Below, piece after piece: positions 1 to 7,847 of a DNA stretch of 64,000 nt (the first letter of the stretch is position 1; each line of letters begins with the position of its first letter). The translations under genes and the position numbers were made by a program. Source of the DNA: Cryomorpha ignava (GTDB taxonomy: Bacteria > Bacteroidota > Bacteroidia > Flavobacteriales_D > Cryomorphaceae); NCBI RefSeq assembly GCF_010686655.1, contig NZ_JAAGVY010000002.1, forward strand, positions 1-64,000, given 5' to 3'. The notes below the pieces were generated by a model that saw nothing but the letters and a program-made list of their open reading frames with translations, was not told where the DNA came from and did not search any database.

Positions 1-55
1 CAGCATGTTTTGCCCAATATTCGCGAAGCGTACTTTTTGCAATTATCCTTTTCAT
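1..55 (-). CDS. higB: HigB-type mRNA interferase toxin, N-terminal fragment at the window edge
   Basis: The minus strand reads an ATG at 53-55 followed by 17 more codons to the window edge: MKRIIAKSTLREYWAKHA. This matches the start of HigB family toxins of type II toxin-antitoxin systems (family pattern M-R-I-I-x-K-x-x-L-R-E-x-W-x-K-H). HigB proteins cleave mRNA on the ribosome and are held in check by HigA, whose gene normally follows higB. Here higA would lie beyond the left edge. A perfect Bacteroidota -7 box and operator-like repeats lie just upstream of the start. Only 18 residues are visible, so catalytic residues cannot be checked. Confidence 0.7.
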   Translation of the reverse strand, partial: MKRIIAKSTLREYWAKHA

Positions 56-71
56 TCACTCTATTGTTAAG

Positions 72-79
72 CAAATATA
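72..79 (-). promoter_or_regulatory. Promoter of the higB-like toxin (-7 box)
   Basis: On the minus strand this is TATATTTG, a perfect match to the Bacteroidota -7 consensus TAnnTTTG, 16 bases before the toxin ATG. A TTG that could serve as the -33 element lies at 102-104 (22 bases away). One AAGCGCAA half-site (103-115) overlaps that -33 element. Confidence 0.55.
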
Positions 80-102
80 CGAAAAGTTCTCGAATAATGA
101 AC

Positions 103-230
103 AATTGCGCTTTTTATAAAGGGTAACAATTCAATAAGCGCAACTAGTTAACTATATATCCCAAAATAAGGGAATAAGCGCAACTAGTAGTTGCGTTTAT
201 TTAAAAATAAGCGCAACTGTTGCACTTATA
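103..230. promoter_or_regulatory. Cluster of AATAAGCGCAACT operator-like inverted repeats
   Basis: The half-site AATAAGCGCAACT occurs exactly at 133-145, 173-185 and 206-218. An 11/13 match lies in the other orientation at 103-115. The copy at 173-185 is paired with an inverted arm at 189-201 (12 of 13 bases match, 3-base spacer). The copy at 206-218 overlaps a shorter inverted repeat, GCAAC-T-GTTGC, at 213-223. The cluster sits upstream of the higB promoter and one half-site overlaps its -33 region. This is what is expected of an autoregulatory HigA operator, but binding is inferred. Confidence 0.55.
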
Positions 231-434
231 TCCGCTTTGGACGTATGCTGTTTTAAACCCCTTTCGCACCCCAAGTTTAATCAAAAAACCCAAAAGATTA
301 TCACTTATCTCACCCAAAATCTGAAATGACAAATAGTGACCGATCCCAAAAGCCCCCCTCAAACCAACACAATTATTATATTTACCCCAGAGATTAAAAA
401 GGCTGCCACACTGCGCGGCACCAGAGATGAAAAT

Positions 435-935
435 ATGCCATTATATCAAACCTCCGTTTTAAAGAAATACCTGAAGCAGCAAGACGCTGCCGCCATTGCC
501 AAAGGGTACAAAGCCTTTACCAAATACTTTCACGATCCTGCCATTCAGGAAAATATCCGCAAGAGCAAGGAAGAAGAATACCAGGGCATTTTTCTCACCG
601 AACTATTGGCAAAGGTGCTGGGCTATACCATGAAGCCGCTTGACGGATACAACTTAGTAGCAGAATACAAAAACGAAAAGAACAGCCGAAAGGCTGATGG
701 CGCGATTATAAAAGACGATCTGGCGCTGGCGGTTATTGAACTAAAAGGCACCAAAACCAAAGATTTAGACAAAGCCCAGCGGCAGGCTTTTGACTACAAG
801 GCCAATCAAACGGGCTGTATTTATGTCATTACCTCAAACTTCCACAAGCTTAAATTCTACATCAATAAAGCGGTCGAGTTTGAAGAGTTTATTGAAACGC
901 AATATGTTTTTAGAAAAAAAGAAGAAGAGAACTAA
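435..935 (+). CDS. Truncated type IIG restriction-modification enzyme: N-terminal PD-(D/E)xK nuclease domain only
   Basis: The start at 435 gives a 166-residue protein beginning MPLYQ, the usual start of this family. An in-frame GTG at 336 would add 33 unrelated residues. The motif ADGAII...AVIELKGT supplies the nuclease triad (D, E, K at residues 88, 102 and 104 from the 435 start). The following TKDLDKAQRQAFDYK segment and the YVITSNF strand are typical of the N-terminal endonuclease domain of Eco57I-like single-chain restriction-modification enzymes. Those enzymes run to about 1000 residues and carry a methyltransferase and a target recognition domain. Here the frame stops just after FEEFIETQYVF, so both are missing. 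It lies divergent from a higB-like gene, which suggests a defence or mobile remnant. It could be an inactive leftover or a stand-alone nuclease. Confidence 0.65.
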   Translation: MPLYQTSVLKKYLKQQDAAAIAKGYKAFTKYFHDPAIQENIRKSKEEEYQGIFLTELLAKVLGYTMKPLDGYNLVAEYKNEKNSRKADGAIIKDDLALAVIELKGTKTKDLDKAQRQAFDYKANQTGCIYVITSNFHKLKFYINKAVEFEEFIETQYVFRKKEEEN

Positions 936-1311
936 ATGGTAAAGCCGCGAGCTTTTCAGGGCGCTGTGGAACTAGTGGGACATCTGGGACTAATGGGATA
1001 GTGTTTCACGATTCGCAAGCGCTCCACGCGTCGCAAGAGTCCCACCATTAGCATAGTTTTCAAGGGTTCAGTGGGACGCTTGAGACTGGTGTGACAGTGT
1101 ACCGGTATTCGCAAGGGTGGTGAGAGTCTCACGAGAAAGAATGTTCTCAAGGAGCGAGTGCGACAACTGGCACTGATAGAAAGGTGTTCCACGAGTGGTA
1201 GCGTTGCTCACTACACCGTTTTAGAATGAGCTTTGCATACTTTCAGTCTAAAACCCGCCATTGATTAAATAGAAATACTATTTTCACAAGTCAAAGTAGA
1301 AACCGAATTTT
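936..1311. repeat. Gene-free stretch with degenerate GGGAC-rich dispersed repeat
   Basis: No credible gene is seen. Between about 970 and 1200 the sequence is built from loosely repeated blocks such as TGGGACTAATGGGA, CAAGAGTCCCAC and GGGACGCTTGAGAC. The same blocks recur at 28802-28970, including versions of ACTAATGGGA, TTAGYATAGTT and GTGTTTYACGAG. This marks a dispersed intergenic repeat family. A 78-residue minus-strand frame over it has repeat-like composition and is not believed. Confidence 0.5.
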
Positions 1312-2235
1312 ATGGAAAGTAGGGAAAATACACGTTGGATAAGGATTTATGGTGTAATAACGGTATTGCTTATTGTTATTCATTTTTTGCTGGGCTTAAA
1401 GATTTTCGACCTTTGGGAGGAGTACATTCCTTTTATGAAAAAACTGAGCATAAGCTTGTTTTTAATTTCCTTAATCTTCCTGATAAGTAAGATTATTGCA
1501 AGGCTAATAACTACACAAAGTCACTTGCAGGGAGAGAGGTATAACCTACTGCGTATTATACGATTTCTTGCAACGGTATTGAGCCTTATTGTGGCAGCCG
1601 CTTTTTTATTCCAAAATTTGTATGCGGCAGCCGTCAGTTTCGGGTTAATTTCCCTTGTGATTGGTTTTGCTTTGCAGGCCCCAATTTCTTCATTCATAGC
1701 ATGGGTTTACTTGATTTTTAGACGATCGTATTTAGTAGGCGATCGAATTCAAATTAAGTCTTTTAGAGGTGATGTGATAGAGATTAGTTATCTGGAAACT
1801 TCGATTTTGGAATGTAGTGGTGATTATCTTGGCAATGATAGATTGAGCGGCAGAATAATCCGGTTTCCCAATAGCTTGATAATGAGAGAGGAGGTCATTA
1901 ATTACTCCGGTCCTCAAATTCCATTTATATGGAATGAAACACCGATTCAAGTTGCCTTTACCAGCGATCTGAAATTTGTGGAAGAGTGCTTATTGGCTGC
2001 AGCCGAAGGAGATTTTAAAGAACGCTACCAGCAGCTTGCATCCAGCGGGAATGAACAATGGAAACCGGCAGTATACTTTAGGGTAAACAGGTTTGCCTGG
2101 ATGGAAGCGGTAATTTCTTACCCCGTGGAGCCCAATGATACCACCGACCGAAGAAACCGTATTTTGAGATATGCTTTGCCACTGCTGAATGCATCGCCCG
2201 ATAAAGTTAAATTTCCGGAAGGTACGCTGCGTTGA
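1312..2235 (+). CDS. MscS-family mechanosensitive ion channel
   Basis: 307 residues, inner membrane. Three hydrophobic segments lie at about 10-30, 44-66 and 80-103. They lead into the MscS pore helix (AVSFGLISLVIGFALQAP, about 107-124) and the beta domain (VGDRIQIK...GDVIEI...RFPNSLI...INYS, about 142-199). Such channels open under membrane tension and release solutes during hypo-osmotic shock. The length is close to small MscS homologs. The gene stands alone, with the repeat region upstream and a convergent esterase gene downstream. The family call is firm; gating and selectivity cannot be read from the sequence. Confidence 0.9.
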   Translation: MESRENTRWIRIYGVITVLLIVIHFLLGLKIFDLWEEYIPFMKKLSISLFLISLIFLISKIIARLITTQSHLQGERYNLLRIIRFLATVLSLIVAAAFLFQNLYAAAVSFGLISLVIGFALQAPISSFIAWVYLIFRRSYLVGDRIQIKSFRGDVIEISYLETSILECSGDYLGNDRLSGRIIRFPNSLIMREEVINYSGPQIPFIWNETPIQVAFTSDLKFVEECLLAAAEGDFKERYQQLASSGNEQWKPAVYFRVNRFAWMEAVISYPVEPNDTTDRRNRILRYALPLLNASPDKVKFPEGTLR

Positions 2236-2410
2236 AAAACAATTGTTTTAAATACAGATCTGCCTTGAATAATTCACTTAGCACTTTATTCCGTAAGAAA
2301 ATTTAGTGCACCGATAGGGCAGAGGCTGGTTTCATAAATTCAGGATATCCCGTGCGTTTCCTCAAATAAGTGTGCTATTCCGGAAGCTACAATTAATGAA
2401 GAGATACTAT

Positions 2411-3547
2411 TTAATCTGTCAATACCACTTGAATAGTTTTATCACCCAATTTCAATAAGTAGCTCGCTGAAGGGAGTTTAGACAAATCAATAACAACATT
2501 TTCAGAACCGATTGTTCCTTTTAAAACAAGCTTTCCATTCATTGAATAAATAAAGTATTCCTTGTAGTCACCGTTTGCTCTTTTGATGGTAATAAAATCT
2601 TTTGCTGGATTCGGAAAAATCGAAATTTGATTCTCTTTCGTCGAAACTTCATTTACGGAAGTGGCTGCACACCCAATTAGACCATTGATGTCATATTTTG
2701 AAACAAAATTCCAAATGACTGCGCTGGCATTAATATCCATATTCCCCCAGATACCCGGCCAAAAGTGGCCACCGCCAATTACTTTGTAGTGCGCGACCGA
2801 TGTGCATTGATCACCATTATCGTAAAGGCTTAGCACTACTGTACTTCCGTCAGATGTATTGGTGTTAGGTAAATCAATGACTACAGGAGTTTCCGCAGTG
2901 TTGTTATAGTTAGACCAATAGGCGTTTACGTCAGCTAAAGATTTCGTATTTATCGGGCTGCCACCGTTATAACTTACGACATTATCCGCAGTGCCGTGAA
3001 TGCTAAGCACCGGTGTCGGGTGAGTGGGATTGCACGATGTGTAAGTTTCTGTGCTCATACTTCCCGCCACAGCGCCTATGGCTGCGATGCGGTTACTCAA
3101 TTGGCAAGCAAGCTCAAAACTGAAATAGCCGCCATTTGAATATCCACAACTATATACCCTGCTTAAATCAATGTTATAGTTGGCAGATAGTGTGTCGATC
3201 ATCGCTTCGGTAAACCCAATATCATCTGCTGGGCTGCCCGCAGTCCAAGAGCCTACATTCCAGTGATTGCCGCCAGCGAAAGACGTGCCTTGCGGATATA
3301 CGAGAATAAACCCCGCAGTATCGGCCACAGGACGCATATCTCCACCAAATTGCATTTGTTGAGAGGCAGTCATTGAAAATCCATGAAAGTTAAACAGCAA
3401 TGGCACCGCAGAATTCCCGTCATAAATTTCTGGGATATAGATGATGTATTCTCGTGCTATACCATCATGTATCATGGTTTCATTCAGCGTTTGCTGCGCA
3501 TTTAATAGCAGCGGAATAGAAAGCAGAAGGGTAAGAAGTCCTTTCAT
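2411..3547 (-). CDS. Secreted PHB-depolymerase/feruloyl-esterase-like hydrolase with type IX sorting domain
   Basis: 378 residues. A signal peptide covers about 1-17. The alpha/beta hydrolase domain follows (about 20-290). Its nucleophile motif is GYSNGG (Ser137), the acid lies in HGTADN (Asp188) and the histidine in GGGHFWPG (His261). FNFHGF at about 53-58 forms the oxyanion-hole region. The last 70 residues begin ISIFPNPAKDFITI, the type A C-terminal sorting domain of the type IX secretion system, so the enzyme is exported to the cell surface or medium. The family includes esterases acting on poly-hydroxyalkanoates and feruloyl or acetyl esters of polysaccharides. The substrate here is unknown. 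Confidence 0.85.
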   Translation of the reverse strand: MKGLLTLLLSIPLLLNAQQTLNETMIHDGIAREYIIYIPEIYDGNSAVPLLFNFHGFSMTASQQMQFGGDMRPVADTAGFILVYPQGTSFAGGNHWNVGSWTAGSPADDIGFTEAMIDTLSANYNIDLSRVYSCGYSNGGYFSFELACQLSNRIAAIGAVAGSMSTETYTSCNPTHPTPVLSIHGTADNVVSYNGGSPINTKSLADVNAYWSNYNNTAETPVVIDLPNTNTSDGSTVVLSLYDNGDQCTSVAHYKVIGGGHFWPGIWGNMDINASAVIWNFVSKYDINGLIGCAATSVNEVSTKENQISIFPNPAKDFITIKRANGDYKEYFIYSMNGKLVLKGTIGSENVVIDLSKLPSASYLLKLGDKTIQVVLTD

Positions 3548-3612
3548 TTCAACGTTTATTTTTTTGGCAAGATACCTTTAAAGAACATTTATTTATGAAT
3601 CTAAGCTAATTA

Positions 3613-5547
3613 TTATTCAACTTCAACTTCAGCCTTAGCGTATTCCCCTTTATCAGAACTATTCTCATTTTTAAGATATTTATCTAAAAAGGTGAGTATT
3701 CGGCTGTACGCCTCTATTTGATTTTCTTTTTTCACAAAACCATGCCCTTCATCTTCAAATAAAACATACTCCACCGGAACATTGTTTTTCCGAACGCCTG
3801 CCACAATCTCATCTGATTCTACTTGCAGCACTCTTGGATCTTGAGAACCTTGCAAAACCATTAAAGGCTTGGTAACTTTATCAGTGTGAAATAAAGGTGA
3901 GATTTGTTTTAAACGAACTGAATCTGCTGAATATGGATCGCCTAATTCTAAGTATAACGACGCTCTGAAAGATTCCCAATAAGGCGGAATGCTTTTCAGT
4001 GTGCGCATCCAATTGGTAACACCAAACAAGTTAACTCCTACTTTAAATTCTTCAGGAGTATAGGTCAAAGCTGCCATGGTCATGTAGCCACCATACGAGC
4101 CACCAATGATTCCAATTTTGGATCCATCAATTTCCGGTTGGTCGGCCAACCAGTTTTTACCCTCTACACAATCTTGTAAATCTTTTTCTCCATGGTTTTT
4201 ATCGTCCATTTTAAAAAAAGTCTTGCCGTAGCCGCTACTACCGCGGTTATTAACAGCTAAAACAGCATACCCATGATTTACCATATACTGCAGCAAAGAA
4301 TTGAAATTTTGACGTGTTTGTCCTCCGGGGCCACCGTGAACCCAAACCAGTGCCGGAACTTGATATTCTTTTGATGCTTGATGAGGCAAATAATAAATAG
4401 CAGGAATTTCAGTGCCATCAAAGGATTTATAGCGAATTACTCTTGCGGTAACTAAATCATCAATATCGATAGAATCATTTAATACATTGGTCAATTTGTA
4501 TTGTTCTTTAGTTTCCAAATTATAGGTGTATAAATCTGATGGCGCATTAGAGCCACCTACATACATCCGCATCCAATTTTCGTCATCGCTAAAAGCTACA
4601 CTCGTAATGCTTTTATTGTCAAAATCGGGTAAGGCAATAGGCTTCATTGATGGTGCGTCCAATACCTCAATGGCATTTTTCCCATCGTCATTTACGTAAA
4701 CAACCATGTATTTTCCATTGGAAGTAAAACCGCTTCCCACGATGTCCCAGGATTTTTCTACAACTTTTTTCTTTTCGTTTGTATTTAAATCATATGACAT
4801 CAAATATTTAAATTCACCTCCATCATCTGTAGTGTAATAAAATGTAGAATCGTTTTCTGAAAAATCCTGCGCAGAATTTGAGCTTAGAGTGTCATTGATT
4901 TTCGTCATTTCTTTGGTTTTTACATTGTAAAGAAATAAGTCGTCGTCATTGGTATTCATTGTTTTTGATAGTGCAAAATAATTCTCATCATTAGAAATTG
5001 CACTAAAATTTAAACCATCATTATTTTGGTAAATCATTTCGGCGGTGTAATCGTCGATAGACAATTTATAAACATCAAAAAATTGAGGATCCCTTTTGTT
5101 TGATCCATAATACAAGGCTTTTTTATCTTTTGACCATCCGTAAAAACTTGCCTTAGCACCTTTATCAGGGGTAATGTCTTTAATTGTTCCATCTAATTCT
5201 CTTACGAATAGGTGATCAATTTCATCTCCATTTCCATCAGCACTCATTAACATTCTATTATCATTTGGAAAGTATGAAACGGCCATAATTGATGTGCTGT
5301 CAGATTTGGTAATCGCAGTCATTTCACCACCTTTTACAGGCACGGTATATACGTTTGTAATGCCAGATCGATTGCTCGAAATTAGCAAATTACTGTTGTC
5401 AGAAGAAAAGCTACCACCGCTTACATCTTCATTATCCATAAATTGGTCAATAGTATATTCTTTGGTTTCTTCTTGAGCAATCTTGGTTTCCTCTTTACAA
5501 GAAAATAGAAGGGTTGCCATTGCCAGGGCTATGATTTTAGATTTCAT
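3613..5547 (-). CDS. S9 family prolyl-oligopeptidase-like peptidase, lipoprotein
   Basis: 644 residues. The signal ends in the lipobox LLFSC (Cys17), so a membrane-anchored periplasmic or outer-membrane lipoprotein is expected. An N-terminal beta-propeller of WD40-like repeats spans about 30-365. The C-terminal peptidase domain follows (about 375-630), with HGGPGG at 404-409, nucleophile GGSYGGYM (Ser484), Asp570 in GSQDPRV and His602 in DEGHGF. This is the acylaminoacyl/dipeptidyl peptidase branch of S9, which cleaves short peptides, often after proline or releasing N-acyl residues. The gene is probably monocistronic. The catalytic triad is complete. Confidence 0.9.
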   Translation of the reverse strand: MKSKIIALAMATLLFSCKEETKIAQEETKEYTIDQFMDNEDVSGGSFSSDNSNLLISSNRSGITNVYTVPVKGGEMTAITKSDSTSIMAVSYFPNDNRMLMSADGNGDEIDHLFVRELDGTIKDITPDKGAKASFYGWSKDKKALYYGSNKRDPQFFDVYKLSIDDYTAEMIYQNNDGLNFSAISNDENYFALSKTMNTNDDDLFLYNVKTKEMTKINDTLSSNSAQDFSENDSTFYYTTDDGGEFKYLMSYDLNTNEKKKVVEKSWDIVGSGFTSNGKYMVVYVNDDGKNAIEVLDAPSMKPIALPDFDNKSITSVAFSDDENWMRMYVGGSNAPSDLYTYNLETKEQYKLTNVLNDSIDIDDLVTARVIRYKSFDGTEIPAIYYLPHQASKEYQVPALVWVHGGPGGQTRQNFNSLLQYMVNHGYAVLAVNNRGSSGYGKTFFKMDDKNHGEKDLQDCVEGKNWLADQPEIDGSKIGIIGGSYGGYMTMAALTYTPEEFKVGVNLFGVTNWMRTLKSIPPYWESFRASLYLELGDPYSADSVRLKQISPLFHTDKVTKPLMVLQGSQDPRVLQVESDEIVAGVRKNNVPVEYVLFEDEGHGFVKKENQIEAYSRILTFLDKYLKNENSSDKGEYAKAEVEVE

Positions 5548-5992
5548 GGTGATTGGTTTTATTTCGCCCGAATTTATACCAATTTATTTTAACCTGTAAA
5601 TTGTTACCAACTTTATTTCCCGAGAATTCAATACAACGGTTTTGCCTATTCCGATTTGTGAACAAGGTTGATCTCTGTTGAGATTACTTTTTTAAGTTAC
5701 CCATAAGCTTTGTTCATCTATTCTTTTAATCATATTAGGGTATAGTAGGAAGGTGGGGCTAATGGACAGCTTAAATACTTCAAATAGTTATCGTGGTATA
5801 AGAAATTTTGTGGCTCTTTATTTAATTAGGTACTTTTCAGAAACATACAATCCAATGCTATCTTCGTTCCCTTTTTCCACGTGGATGAAATAATCTGAGA
5901 GAATTGCAAATTCCTTTAATCAATCTGTACAGAAAGTACGATAGATATGCATAGTGTGGCGCAGCAAATAATGTACTAAAATCAAAATTACT
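5548..5992. other. Gene-free intergenic region, nothing recognised
   Basis: 445 bases between the peptidase start and the end of the phosphorelay operon. It is AT-rich, with no open frame of note on either strand, no hairpin with a T tract and no repeat shared with other parts of the window. It presumably carries the peptidase promoter at its left end. Confidence 0.5.
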
Positions 5993-6379
5993 TCAATCAA
6001 TGCCGATAATTATTTTCAGGTCTTCATTTGTTAAAGGTTTATGATAGAAACCCTTGACAAACGCATATTGGTCAGCTTTTACTTTGTCGCTTGTATCAAT
6101 AGACGATGAAATCATATAAATCATAAGTTGATCAAGGTTATAAAAATTGTATTTCTCAATTGCGCCTAAAAACTCCCAGCCATTAACGATAGGCATGTTT
6201 ATATCTAAAAGCACAATAATCTCATGCTTAGAATTTTTCAGATCTTCCAACTTGGCTAAACCTATTTCACCATTTTTACACTCATTAATTGGCAAAGAAG
6301 AATCTAGTTTACCTATGGTCTTTGAAACAATCAATCTGTAAATGGGGTCGTCATCTACAATAAATATTTCCTTTTTCAT
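5993..6379 (-). CDS. Single-domain response regulator (REC), last gene of the phosphorelay operon
   Basis: 128 residues, a stand-alone receiver without output domain. The acidic pocket is D9-D11, the phospho-acceptor Asp59 lies in LLDINMP, the switch serine in MISSS (about 91) and Lys114 in FYHKP. It follows the REC-PAS-DHp gene by 8 bases on the same strand. Single-domain receivers act as phosphate shuttles or by binding a partner. As last gene of a kinase operon it is a likely acceptor for the histidine of the neighbour at 6388-7401. Confidence 0.85.
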   Translation of the reverse strand: MKKEIFIVDDDPIYRLIVSKTIGKLDSSLPINECKNGEIGLAKLEDLKNSKHEIIVLLDINMPIVNGWEFLGAIEKYNFYNLDQLMIYMISSSIDTSDKVKADQYAFVKGFYHKPLTNEDLKIIIGID

Positions 6380-6387
6380 TTTTGAGT

Positions 6388-7401
6388 TTACTCTTGTTCA
6401 AAACGATTTGTTTCGTCAACGATTTTTTTTACAATATCATCCATTTCGTTGGTCGAGATTTTTAATTGCTCCAACCAAAACGAAATTTCATCAAAGCTAT
6501 CCGGTTGCTCTTCGAGCATATTTATCATTCCCAATATCCTGGAAAGGGGTGCACGCACACCATGAGATTGCGTCCATGCAATGTTCCTCAACTTTTCATT
6601 TTGAATTTCTATTGTGCTAATGTGCTTCAAAGTTTCCGAAATGTCGTTTGATTGTACAATTATTCTATCACCTGAAATATTTTTGATTTTTCGGAAATAT
6701 ATATCCACTTTGATTTCTTTGCCATCACTTAAAAAATGGGTGAAGTGATTTTTAGTGAATTCTTCTTCTTCTTTTGAAATCAATGTTTGCATTATAATTT
6801 TTCTTTCCTCTTTAGGATGCAATTGTGTAAATGCCATCTTTAGAAAATCATCTAAAGTGATACCATATATTTTTTGTGCCGCAATGTTTGCATTCAATAT
6901 TTCTAAAGATTCAGCATCTAAAAGCCACGTAGGTTGCGGATTAAAGTTGAATAGGTTTTCATAATTGTGTTTTTCCTCTTCAATTTGATGAATATAACTA
7001 CTTCTGTTTAGTGCATAAATTATAGTTTTATGAAGAATAGCAGGATTTATTTCATCTTTTACCAGATAATCATAAATACCGCTTTTAAGACTACTTTTGG
7101 CCATCGATACATCTGAATATCCAGTTAGTATAATGATGGGCGCTTGAAAATTATGGGCTAAAATGCTATTTATTAATTCAAGACCATTCAAATCGGGCAA
7201 GTTCAAGTCCAATAATATTACTGAAATTTTTTCTTCAGCCTTACTCAAGTAATCAATTCCACTTGCATAATCGGAGCAGTGTTTAATAGAAATGAGTTTA
7301 AATTTTTCAATTAAATAATCTTCGATTAAAACGAAATCACCTTGATTATCTTCAATTATAAGCACAGACAATTTTTCTAAAAAGTCTTGTTTTCGACTCA
7401 T
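6388..7401 (-). CDS. REC-PAS-DHp protein lacking the kinase ATPase domain
   Basis: 337 residues from the ATG at 7399-7401. A longer frame from 7446 would overlap the upstream gene by 41 bases, whereas this start leaves a 4-base gap. The receiver covers about 10-130, with acceptor Asp65 in LLDLNLP and Lys115. A PAS domain covers about 145-260. It ends in a dimerisation/phospho-acceptor helix with H-box TQSHGVRAPL (His280) and stops about 57 residues later. No N, G1 or G2 box follows, so it cannot bind ATP by the usual domain. It could be phosphorylated on Asp65 by the large upstream kinase and pass phosphate through His280, or be trans-phosphorylated. Confidence 0.75.
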   Translation of the reverse strand: MSRKQDFLEKLSVLIIEDNQGDFVLIEDYLIEKFKLISIKHCSDYASGIDYLSKAEEKISVILLDLNLPDLNGLELINSILAHNFQAPIIILTGYSDVSMAKSSLKSGIYDYLVKDEINPAILHKTIIYALNRSSYIHQIEEEKHNYENLFNFNPQPTWLLDAESLEILNANIAAQKIYGITLDDFLKMAFTQLHPKEERKIIMQTLISKEEEEFTKNHFTHFLSDGKEIKVDIYFRKIKNISGDRIIVQSNDISETLKHISTIEIQNEKLRNIAWTQSHGVRAPLSRILGMINMLEEQPDSFDEISFWLEQLKISTNEMDDIVKKIVDETNRFEQE

Positions 7402-7405
7402 GATA

Positions 7406-7846
7406 TTATTTTGAAAATATTGTGAGTTCCAACCAGAATTCTTCAATTTTTAGTATAGCATTCAGAAATTCGCTAATGGCAATAGGTTTTATTACATAGC
7501 TGTTACAGTGGTTGCTATAGGCGTCATCTATGTCTTTTTGGCTGGATGATGTCGTAAGCATAATTACAGGAATTTTTTTTAGTCCTTTACTGGCTTTAAT
7601 TTGCTGTAGAACTTCATGGCCATTGTATATGGGTAAGTTAATATCTAAGAGAATAAGATCAGGCTTTTTTACCTCGGTAAATGCGCCTCGCTTAAACAGA
7701 AAGTCAAGGGCTTCCTGGCCGTTTTTAACAACGCTGATTTCTGTTTTTACTTTGCATTCTTCAAAAGCTTCTAAAGTGAGCAAAATATCCCCTTCATTGT
7801 CCTCGACCAGGAGGATATGGGCGATATTTATTCTTTGGTTAGTCAT
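7406..7846 (-). CDS. Single-domain response regulator, Rcp1/CheY-like
   Basis: 146 residues from the ATG at 7844-7846, one base after the stop of the large kinase. An upstream in-frame ATG at 7888 would overlap the kinase. The acidic residues lie in VEDNEGD, acceptor Asp68 in LLDINLP, the switch threonines in MLTTSS and Lys120 in VIKP. The VEDNEGD...NGQEALDFL pattern resembles receivers partnered with phytochrome-type or multi-PAS soluble kinases. The tight coupling to the kinase gene makes it the prime phospho-acceptor of that kinase. Confidence 0.87.
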   Translation of the reverse strand: MTNQRINIAHILLVEDNEGDILLTLEAFEECKVKTEISVVKNGQEALDFLFKRGAFTEVKKPDLILLDINLPIYNGHEVLQQIKASKGLKKIPVIMLTTSSSQKDIDDAYSNHCNSYVIKPIAISEFLNAILKIEEFWLELTIFSK

Positions 7847-7847
7847 A

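Noticed and set aside
956-1192. 78-codon minus-strand open frame
   Set aside because: It lies wholly in the GGGAC repeat, has skewed composition and no recognisable motif.
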